Shown here piece by piece: positions 1 to 4,968 of a stretch of DNA of 5,429 bases. The translations under genes and the position numbers were made by a program. Under the pieces are notes generated by a model. It searched no databases and was not told the DNA's origin. It saw only the letters and a list, made by a program, of their open reading frames with translations. Every line of letters starts with the position of its first letter. Position 1 is the stretch's first letter. The DNA lies in the NCBI GenBank assembly GCA_003491925.1, contig DNAU01000351.1, positions 1 to 5,429 of the forward strand. Direction: 5' to 3'. This DNA is from Chloroflexota bacterium. Its GTDB lineage: Bacteria > Chloroflexota > Dormibacteria > Aeolococcales > Aeolococcaceae.

Positions 1-494
1 TGCGCCTCGGGCAGCGGGTAGGTGCCCTCGTATTCGATCGGGTTCTGGGTCGCGATGACGAGGAACGGTGGGGTCAGAAGCCGGGTGATGCCGTCCACGG
101 TGACCTGGCGCTCCTGCATCGCCTCGAGGAAGGCGGCCTGGGTCTTGGGGGGTGTCCGGTTGATCTCGTCGCCGAGCAGGAGGTTGGTGAACACCGGCCC
201 GGGCTGGAAGGTGAAGTCGGCCTTCCGCTGGTCGAAGATCGAGGAGCCGGTGATGTCGGAGGGGAGCAGGTCGGGGGTGAACTGGACCCGGCGGAACTCG
301 AGGCCCATCACCTGGGCCAAGGAGCGTGCGATCAGGGTCTTGGCCAGGCCCGGGAAGTCCTCGATCAGGATGTGGCCGCCGGCCAGGACCCCGACCAGCA
401 GCAGGTCGAGGGAATCCCGCTTGCCGACGATGACCTCCTCGACCTCGTGGAGGATCGCCTCTCCGGCGGCGGAGACGTCCGAGACGGTGGTCAT
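1..494 (-). CDS. MoxR-family AAA+ ATPase, N-terminal part (cut by window edge)
   Basis: The reading frame is open from an ATG at 494 down to the left edge and gives 164 residues, about half of a usual MoxR protein of 320-330 residues. The MoxR form of Walker A, EDFPGLAKT, is at residues 45-53. Walker B, LLLGDEINR, is at 105-113 with D109 and E110, and is followed by the family signature TPPKTQAAFLEAMQE. A sensor-1-like segment, VIATQNPIEYEGTYPLPEA, reaches the edge, with N151 as the likely sensor residue. MoxR ATPases are cytosolic chaperone-like enzymes that act with von Willebrand-domain partners on protein complexes, often at the envelope; the substrate here is unknown. The gene lies 61 bp after the small membrane protein gene on the same strand, so it probably belongs to that operon. 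No good Shine-Dalgarno sequence precedes 494, so the start rests on the normal N-terminal length. Family identity is near certain. Confidence 0.95.
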   Translation of the reverse strand, partial: MTTVSDVSAAGEAILHEVEEVIVGKRDSLDLLLVGVLAGGHILIEDFPGLAKTLIARSLAQVMGLEFRRVQFTPDLLPSDITGSSIFDQRKADFTFQPGPVFTNLLLGDEINRTPPKTQAAFLEAMQERQVTVDGITRLLTPPFLVIATQNPIEYEGTYPLPEA

Positions 495-555
495 CGGCGC
501 CGCGGCGGTGGGCCGGCCGAGGAGAGGGGCTGGGGGATTGTGGTCACGGGTGGGA

Positions 556-1080
556 TCAGATGATCTCAAGGCGGTCGAGCACCCTGCCCACCTCGAGCGC
601 GGAGGCTCCCGGCGCGGTGATCTCCGGGCGGAGCGCGCTCCGCAGGCCGAGCAACGGCTCACCCGGCATCCCGACCCGGGCGGCGACCTCCCCCGCGCCG
701 GGATCCACCTCGACCCGGCGGCGGGCCCAGAGCAGCGCGCACGCCAGCTCCCGCAGCTCGGGGCGGAGGCGGGCCTCGGCATCGAGCGCGGACTCGAGAG
801 CGGCGGCGACCAGCCGCTCCAGCTCGCGAAGCCGCGCCGGAACCGGCGCCGGCTCGGGCTGCGCGGGACGCGCCAGCCCGGACATCACGTCGGCGGCCGC
901 GGCTCCCGGGGCGGCCGAGCCGCGGAGCAGCCACCAGGCGGCGCACGCCGCCAGGCTGGCCACGTAGCCGAGGAGGAGCACCGGGGCGGACCCGCTCGCG
1001 AATGGTGCCAGCGGCGCCAGGAACGCGACCGCGAGGGTGGCCAGCCCGGCCAGCACGAGGGGGGCGGCGGCGCGCCTCAT
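556..1080 (-). CDS. Small two-helix membrane protein of the MoxR/DUF4129 cluster, function unknown
   Basis: The protein has 174 residues. Two hydrophobic segments, about residues 5-27 and 33-53, are followed by a Pro/Ala-rich linker (about 54-82) and a soluble, probably cytosolic, helical domain (83-174). That domain contains LRELERLV, LRPELRELACALLWARR and an ending PGASALEVGRVLDRLEII. From memory, this resembles an uncharacterised family found beside MoxR genes in actinobacteria, which has an 'LRP.LRELA...LARR' core and a 'PG.....VLDRLE' end; no biochemical role can be assigned. A longer frame opens at an ATG at 1131, but that start would overlap the preceding gene by about 40 bp. The ATG at 1080 has GAGGAG six bases upstream, whereas the ATG at 1086 directly abuts that motif, so 1080 is preferred. 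The ribosome site overlaps the DUF4129 gene's stop codon, suggesting translational coupling. It could assemble with the DUF4129 protein, but this is inference. Confidence 0.85.
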   Translation of the reverse strand: MRRAAAPLVLAGLATLAVAFLAPLAPFASGSAPVLLLGYVASLAACAAWWLLRGSAAPGAAAADVMSGLARPAQPEPAPVPARLRELERLVAAALESALDAEARLRPELRELACALLWARRRVEVDPGAGEVAARVGMPGEPLLGLRSALRPEITAPGASALEVGRVLDRLEII

Positions 1081-1086
1081 CGCCAT

Positions 1087-1092
1087 CTCCTC
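1087..1092 (-). promoter_or_regulatory. Ribosome binding site deciding the start at 1080
   Basis: On the minus strand GAGGAG occupies 1092-1087, with six bases (ATGGCG) before the ATG at 1080. It overlaps the TGA stop (1093-1091) of the preceding DUF4129 gene, so a terminating ribosome would sit on the initiation site. This favours the 1080 start over the ATGs at 1086 and 1131. Confidence 0.7.
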
Positions 1093-2017
1093 ATGCCGGC
1101 TCGAGGTCGCGGCGCACCGCCGCCAGCGCATCCAAGGCGGCCTGCCGCACCGGCTCGTCGATCTCCTGAAGGCTGAAGCGAGCGCGCTGAAAGAGCTCGA
1201 CCAGCCGCCGGGCGGCGGACCGCCCGGCGCCCAGCAGGACCAGGCTCCGCTCCAGGTGCTCGGTGGGCGCGTCCGCCAGCCGGCGCGGGGACCCGGCGGC
1301 GCCGAGCAGCCGCTCCATGGCGGCGTAGGCGGCGATGACCGCGCGGCGAGGATCCACCTCCGCGCCGAGAGCGTCGAGGGCCGCGTCCACGGCCGCGATC
1401 GCCGCCGGCTGCCCTCCCGGCAGGACGTCCGGCAGGGTGGCGGAGCTGGGACGCGACCGGATCACGAGCACCACCGTGACCAGGAGCGCCAGGGCGACCC
1501 CGACGGCCAGCGCGACCAGGAGCACCGTCGTGGGCGCGGCCTGGGGCGGGGGTGTGACCGGCGGCAGCACCGCCGTGGACGCCGGCCCGGGATGGTGGCT
1601 CGACCCCGTCGAGGGCGCCCCCGCCCCGCTGGTCAGAGGATGCCGGATCATCCACCAGGCCGCGATCGCCGCCAGGAGCAGGACCGGGGAGAGGGTCGCC
1701 ACCATCCTCTGCCAGAAGCTCAGACGGGGACGCTCCGATCCCGCGCGCCGGCGCACCATCAGCGCGATCGGCAGCCCGCCGAGCGCGGCGCCGATCACGA
1801 TCCCCACCAGGGCGTAGGTGGCCGTCTGCCAGACCGCCGGCGCGGCGGGAATCGGGATCGCACCCACGGGACTGCCCCGGGTCCCGATCGCCACGGCGAG
1901 GAGCAGGACGGTCGCCAGGCTCAGGACCGCCGCCGACCTCCGGCCGGCATGGGCGAGCACGCCAGAGCCCGACCCCCGATCTCGGCCGGTCGAGCTGCCG
2001 GTACCGTGCGCGGCCAT
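1091..2017 (-). CDS. Multi-pass membrane protein with C-terminal DUF4129 domain
   Basis: The protein has 308 residues. Likely membrane helices are at about 29-45, 64-88, 106-124 and 163-186, with a Pro/Ser/Thr/Gly-rich stretch (125-162) between the last two. The soluble C-terminal part matches the DUF4129 pattern: DPRRAVIAAYAAMERLL (222-238), a short loop, RLADAPTEHLERSL (246-259) and RRLVELFQRARFS (270-282). DUF4129 proteins are often encoded beside MoxR and DUF58 genes or fused to transglutaminase domains; their biochemical role is not established. Four helices is more than the one or two common in short actinobacterial members. The first 19 residues are Gly/Ser-rich and low in complexity, and a GTG at codon 20 is an alternative start. 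The ATG at 2017 is preferred because a -10-like element lies just upstream. This is the first gene of the minus-strand operon. Confidence 0.9.
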   Translation of the reverse strand: MAAHGTGSSTGRDRGSGSGVLAHAGRRSAAVLSLATVLLLAVAIGTRGSPVGAIPIPAAPAVWQTATYALVGIVIGAALGGLPIALMVRRRAGSERPRLSFWQRMVATLSPVLLLAAIAAWWMIRHPLTSGAGAPSTGSSHHPGPASTAVLPPVTPPPQAAPTTVLLVALAVGVALALLVTVVLVIRSRPSSATLPDVLPGGQPAAIAAVDAALDALGAEVDPRRAVIAAYAAMERLLGAAGSPRRLADAPTEHLERSLVLLGAGRSAARRLVELFQRARFSLQEIDEPVRQAALDALAAVRRDLEPA

Positions 2018-2031
2018 CGCCGCCTACGGTA
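2018..2031 (-). promoter_or_regulatory. Candidate leaderless promoter (-10) for the DUF4129-MoxR operon
   Basis: On the minus strand TACCGT (2031-2026) fits the TANNNT form of an extended-family -10 element and ends eight bases before the ATG at 2017. Transcription could therefore begin at or very near the start codon. No strong Shine-Dalgarno sequence is present. The best -35-like match, TTCGAC at 2056-2051, would need a 19-base spacer, which is poor. The prediction is by eye only. Confidence 0.35.
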
Positions 2032-2063
2032 GCGTCGAACCGCCCGCAGCGTCGAACCGCCCG
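2031..2063. repeat. Perfect 16-bp tandem direct repeat, candidate operator
   Basis: AGCGTCGAACCGCCCG occurs at 2031-2046 and again, without mismatch, at 2048-2063, separated by one base (17-bp period). It lies in the divergent intergenic region, 14-46 bases upstream of the DUF4129 start, where it would cover the -10/-35 spacer and -35 zone of that promoter. It is 88-120 bases upstream of the kinase start. The position suggests a transcription-factor binding site, but no regulator can be named. Confidence 0.75.
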
Positions 2064-2114
2064 GCTCGGGTCGGGGTAGGGCAAACCCCCCGGGAAACCC
2101 GTGGGCCGGCCGGC

Positions 2115-2150
2115 TGGGCGGGTGGGGCCCGCACTCCCTAACCTTGGGCC
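2115..2150 (+). promoter_or_regulatory. Candidate leaderless promoter of the kinase operon
   Basis: TAACCT at 2139-2144 matches the TANNNT -10 form. It is followed by six bases and then the ATG at 2151, the spacing expected if transcription starts at the A of the start codon. There is no convincing Shine-Dalgarno sequence before this ATG. The region at -35 (about 2115-2121, TGGGCGG) is a weak match to TTGACA, so activation by a regulator would be plausible. The assignment is by eye. Confidence 0.45.
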
Positions 2151-3461
2151 ATGTTCAGCAGCTCGATCGCATCCCCGGCCGCCACCACCGGCGAGGGCTT
2201 CCACGCGAGTGACCTGCGACGGTTGCCGGCGGGGCTGGCCTCGGCGCGGACGTGGCTCTCCACCATCCACCTGCTGGCCGGGTTGCCGATCGGGATCGCC
2301 ACCTTCACGGTCGTGATCACGGGGCTGTCGCTCGGGATCGGGCTGCTGCCCCTCTTCCTCATCGGCATCCCGGTGCTGAGCGCCACCATCTGGGTGGCGA
2401 CGGCGAGCGGGCAGGTCGAGCGGACGCGCTTCGCCCTCCTGCTGGGCCAGACGATCTCTCCGCCCCTCACCCCGGTCAGTGGCGGCGGGTGGTGGCACCC
2501 CATCGTCCAGCCGCTCCGCACCGCCTCGGCGTGGCGCCAGGTCGGGTACTGCCTGCTCCGCCTTCCGGTGGGGGCCATCGACTTCTCCACCACCCTGGCG
2601 ATCTGGGCCGTCCCGCTTGCCCTGATCACCCTCCCCGCCTACGACGCCGCGCTGCCAGGCGGTGCCGCCTCGATCGGCGGATGGATCATCCAGGGGCCGC
2701 TGGCGCTGACCGGCGCGGTCCTCACCGGGCTGGTCCTCCTCCTCGCCGCTCCGCTCGTCGTCCGGGGCCTGGCCAGCGTGGAGATCGCCCTGGCACGGCT
2801 GCTGCTCGGCCCGGGGTCGCGTGGGCTCGCCGCCCGGGTGGCCCAGCTCGAGGACAGCCGGGCACGGGTGGTCGGCGCCGCCGAGGCCGAGCGTCTCCGC
2901 ATGGAGCGCGACCTCCACGACGGCGCCCAGCAGCGCCTGGTCTCGGTGGCGATGGAGCTGGGCCGCGCCAAGGCCAGGTTCGAATCCGACCCGGAGGGCG
3001 CGCGCGACCTCATCGACCGCGCCCACACCGAGGCCAAGGAGGCGCTGGTGGAGCTGCGCCAGCTGGTCCGCGGCGTCCACCCTCCCGTGCTCACCGACCG
3101 CGGTCTGGACGCCGCCGTCTCCGGGCTCGCCGCCCTCTCCCCGATCCCGGTCGCGGTGAGCGTCGAGGTCCCAGAGCGACCGTCGCTCACCATCGAGTCG
3201 ATCGCCTACTTCGTAGTGGCCGAGTCCCTCGCCAACGTCGCCAAGCACGCCCGGGCGCGGCACGCCGCGGTCGACATCCGCGCCGCCGCCGGGGTGCTGA
3301 GCATCCGGGTGAGCGACGACGGGGTCGGTGGCGCCGACCCCGCGGGCGGTGGCCTGACCGGCCTCGCCAGCCGCGTGGCCGGCGTCGACGGGAAGCTCGG
3401 CATCGACAGCCCCCCGGGCGGGCCGACCGTGATCGAGGTGGAGCTGCCATGCGCGTCGTGA
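2151..3461 (+). CDS. Sensor histidine kinase, PF13796 Sensor domain plus HisKA_3/HATPase
   Basis: The protein has 436 residues. The N-terminal membrane module (about 38-204) fits the PF13796 'Sensor' pattern: LLAGLPIGIATFTVVITGLSLG, a second helix, a WW-containing loop at 114-115, then helices near 131-162 and 182-204. There is no sizeable extracellular domain, so the stimulus is probably sensed within or through the membrane. A HisKA_3 dimerisation domain follows, with AEAERLRMERDLHDGAQQRL placing the phosphoacceptor at H256. The ATP-binding domain has an N box (AESLANVAKHA, N362), a G1 box (VSDDGVGG, 387-394) and a final GGGLTGLASRV segment. All residues needed for kinase activity seem intact. 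The start at 2151 is chosen because a -10-like element ends seven bases upstream. The stop overlaps the next gene by 13 bases, so the downstream regulator is surely its partner. The signal is unknown. Confidence 0.95.
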   Translation: MFSSSIASPAATTGEGFHASDLRRLPAGLASARTWLSTIHLLAGLPIGIATFTVVITGLSLGIGLLPLFLIGIPVLSATIWVATASGQVERTRFALLLGQTISPPLTPVSGGGWWHPIVQPLRTASAWRQVGYCLLRLPVGAIDFSTTLAIWAVPLALITLPAYDAALPGGAASIGGWIIQGPLALTGAVLTGLVLLLAAPLVVRGLASVEIALARLLLGPGSRGLAARVAQLEDSRARVVGAAEAERLRMERDLHDGAQQRLVSVAMELGRAKARFESDPEGARDLIDRAHTEAKEALVELRQLVRGVHPPVLTDRGLDAAVSGLAALSPIPVAVSVEVPERPSLTIESIAYFVVAESLANVAKHARARHAAVDIRAAAGVLSIRVSDDGVGGADPAGGGLTGLASRVAGVDGKLGIDSPPGGPTVIEVELPCAS

Positions 3462-4087
3462 TCGCCGAGGACTCGGTTCTGCTCCGCGAGGGCCTCTCCC
3501 GGCTGCTGGCCGAGGCCGGCTGCGACGTCGTGGCCGCGACCGGTGACGCCGAGACCTTCCTCCGTGCCGTGGACGCGCAGCGCCCCGATGTGGTGGTGGT
3601 CGACGTCCGGATGCCACCGACCTTCACCGACGAGGGGCTGCGGGCCGCGCTGGTGGTGCGACGCCAGTGGCCGGCGGTGAGCGTCCTGGTGCTCTCGCAG
3701 TACGTCGAGGAGCGCTACGCCACCGAGCTGCTGACCGAGCACCGCGGCGGGGTCGGGTACCTCCTCAAGGACCGTGTCGCCGACGTCGGCGACTTCATCG
3801 ACGCCCTGCGCCGGGTTGCCGCCGGCGGGAGCGTGCTCGACCCGGAGGTCGTCGCCCAGCTCCTGGCACGCAGCCGCAGCCCCCTGGCCGCGCTCACCCC
3901 CCGCGAGCAGCGGGTGCTCGGGCTGATGGCGGAGGGGCGCTCCAACGCGGGCATCGCCGCGACTCTGAGCATCGGCACCGCCGCGGTCGAGAAGTACGTC
4001 AACAGCATCTTCAGCAAGCTCGAGCTCGCACCCGCCGACAGCGACCATCGGCGCGTGCTGGCCGTGCTCCGCTACCTCGGCAACTGA
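3449..4087 (+). CDS. LuxR/NarL-family response regulator, partner of the upstream kinase
   Basis: The protein has 212 residues. The receiver domain (1 to about 120) has the acidic pair E7/D8, phosphoacceptor D52 in VVDVRMPPTFTDEGLRAA, S83 at the switch position and K107 in YLLKDRV. The extended MPPTFTDEG loop is typical of regulators paired with actinobacterial HisKA_3 kinases. A short linker leads to a LuxR-type helix-turn-helix at about 149-193: LTPREQRVLGLMAEGRSNAGIA, then the recognition-helix region with VEKYVNSIFSKL. It should bind DNA as a dimer when phosphorylated. The ATG at 3449 lies inside the end of the kinase gene (13-nt overlap), with GGAG at 3440-3443 five bases ahead, so translation is probably coupled. 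The frame stays open far upstream, but that part is a shadow of the kinase gene. Candidate targets are its own operon and the divergent one. Confidence 0.95.
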   Translation: MRVVIAEDSVLLREGLSRLLAEAGCDVVAATGDAETFLRAVDAQRPDVVVVDVRMPPTFTDEGLRAALVVRRQWPAVSVLVLSQYVEERYATELLTEHRGGVGYLLKDRVADVGDFIDALRRVAAGGSVLDPEVVAQLLARSRSPLAALTPREQRVLGLMAEGRSNAGIAATLSIGTAAVEKYVNSIFSKLELAPADSDHRRVLAVLRYLGN

Positions 4088-4091
4088 GGGA
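4086..4091 (+). promoter_or_regulatory. Ribosome binding site deciding the GTG start at 4099
   Basis: GAGGGA lies seven bases before the GTG at 4099 and overlaps the stop codon (4085-4087) of the response regulator gene. It identifies GTG 4099 as the start of the DUF4097-like gene even though the frame is open far upstream, and it indicates translational coupling. Confidence 0.7.
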
Positions 4092-4098
4092 TCCCAAC

Positions 4099-4881
4099 GT
4101 GTCCACACCGCTGCCGCTCACCGGGGGCCGTCGCACCGCGCTGGCCATCGGCGTACCCGTCTCGCTGGCGCTGATCGCCTGGGGGGCCTTCAACGTCATC
4201 GCGCTCCTGAGCGCCGACAGCTTCCAGATCCACCAGAGCGTCGCCGCGGCGGGCGGCCAGGTCAGCGTCTCGGTCGACACCGGCAACCTCAGCCTGGAGC
4301 CGGCCGCGGGCGACCAGGTCGCGCTGACCGGGGTCGCCCACTATGGCCTGGTGCGTCCCACCGTCGACGTCACCTCCAGCGGGGCCGGCGTCTCGATCAC
4401 CGCCCATTGCGCGCCGTTCCTCGTCGACGAGTGCGACGTCGATCTCACGGTCGCCGTTCCCGCCGGCATCGCGGTCACCGCGTCGACGGACTCCGGGGAC
4501 ATCACCGCATCCAATCTCGGCAATCTCACCCTCCAGGCGGACTCGGGGAACCTCCAGGTCAACGGCGGGTCCGGCCTGCTCCACCTCAGCACCGATTCCG
4601 GCCAGATCACCGGGGTCGCGATGGGTGCGTCCGACGTCAACGCCAGCGCCGACTCCGGGGACATCTCGCTGGACTTCGGCCATGCCCCCGCGGACGTCTT
4701 GGTCCAGGACGACTCCGGCGACGTCACCGTGACCGTCCCCTCCGGGGGCCCCGCCTACGCCGTCACCGCCCACTCGAACTCCGGCAGCACCTCCATCGAG
4801 GTGCCCACCGACCCCACCTCCACCCACGACATCTCGATCTCGGTTGACTCCGGCAACGCGGTGGTGGATCCCCGCGACTGA
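4099..4881 (+). CDS. Membrane-anchored DUF4097-like beta-repeat protein
   Basis: The protein has 260 residues from a GTG start. A short basic N-terminus (GGRR) precedes one hydrophobic helix (about 14-37) that probably acts as an uncleaved signal anchor, leaving the rest outside the membrane. The exterior part is built of short beta strands joined by DSG turns: D60-TGN, D131-SGD, D148-SGN, D166-SGQ, D185-SGD, D205-SGD, N227-SGS and D250-SGN. This fits the DUF4097/adhesin-like beta-helix family. C104 and C112 are the only cysteines and could form a disulfide outside the cell. The protein is very rich in Asp, Ser, Gly, Thr and Val with few basic residues. It is the third gene of the kinase operon, 11 bp after the regulator. 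DUF4097 proteins elsewhere occur in envelope-stress operons (for example LiaX of Enterococcus), so a sensing or effector role at the cell surface is likely, though inferred. Confidence 0.88.
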   Translation: MSTPLPLTGGRRTALAIGVPVSLALIAWGAFNVIALLSADSFQIHQSVAAAGGQVSVSVDTGNLSLEPAAGDQVALTGVAHYGLVRPTVDVTSSGAGVSITAHCAPFLVDECDVDLTVAVPAGIAVTASTDSGDITASNLGNLTLQADSGNLQVNGGSGLLHLSTDSGQITGVAMGASDVNASADSGDISLDFGHAPADVLVQDDSGDVTVTVPSGGPAYAVTAHSNSGSTSIEVPTDPTSTHDISISVDSGNAVVDPRD

Positions 4882-4908
4882 GGGCGTGCGGGGGCGCGGC
4901 GGCCGTGG

Positions 4909-4949
4909 CTGAGCGGGAACCCAGGATTCTCTGAGCAGACTCCCAGGAT
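4909..4949 (+). repeat. Tandem 19-bp direct repeats with 11-bp half-site spacing, candidate OmpR-type operator
   Basis: CTGAGCGGGAACCCAGGAT (4909-4927) and CTGAGCAGACTCCCAGGAT (4931-4949) match at 15 of 19 positions with a 22-bp period. Each copy splits into two related half-sites, CTGAGC and CCCAGG, starting at 4909, 4920, 4931 and 4942, exactly 11 bp apart, with consensus C-Y-S-A-G-S. OmpR/PhoB-family proteins bind head-to-tail to half-sites on an 11-bp pitch. The array ends 19 bases before the start of an OmpR-family gene, so autoregulation is the obvious hypothesis. Confidence 0.65.
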
Positions 4950-4968
4950 CGGGTGCCACCATCGGGAC

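Noticed and set aside
22..1176. A 384-codon plus-strand frame across the MoxR and small membrane protein genes
   Set aside because: The opposite strand encodes clear MoxR motifs here, and the plus-strand translation becomes Arg/Gly/Ala-rich noise.
2034..2057. TCGAAC elements reminiscent of an actinobacterial LexA (SOS) box
   Set aside because: A LexA box needs an inverted GAAC-N4-GTTC arrangement. Here the two TCGAAC elements are direct repeats 17 bp apart with no inverted partner.
2091..2101. Small palindrome CGGG-AAA-CCCG in the divergent region
   Set aside because: The stem has only four base pairs and does not extend; it is too short to claim as an operator or terminator in GC-rich DNA.
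2067..2127. Clusters of G-runs on the plus strand that could form G-quadruplexes in the kinase promoter
   Set aside because: Each cluster has three close runs and needs a long fourth loop of about 10 bases. Such patterns are expected in DNA of this composition.
1077..3617. An 846-codon open frame on the minus strand, and several other long antisense frames
   Set aside because: In DNA this GC-rich, stop codons are rare in all frames. The translation is low-complexity Arg/Gly/Pro/Ala sequence with no family motif and it overlaps the well-supported DUF4129 and kinase genes.
2252..4087. A 611-codon plus-strand frame that would make the response regulator a large fusion protein
   Set aside because: The part before 3449 is an out-of-frame shadow of the kinase gene with Arg/Pro/Gly-rich content. 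The regulator has its own ATG and GGAG site, and its length from 3449 is normal.
3667..4098. Upstream extension of the DUF4097-like frame over the response regulator
   Set aside because: This stretch is a shadow of the regulator gene. A GTG with a well-spaced GAGGGA site marks the true start at 4099, directly before a signal-anchor sequence.
4870..4893. Possible terminator hairpin CCCCGC / GCGGGG around the DUF4097 stop codon
   Set aside because: The six-bp stem has a 12-base loop, overlaps the coding end and lacks a following T-run, so it is not a convincing intrinsic terminator.
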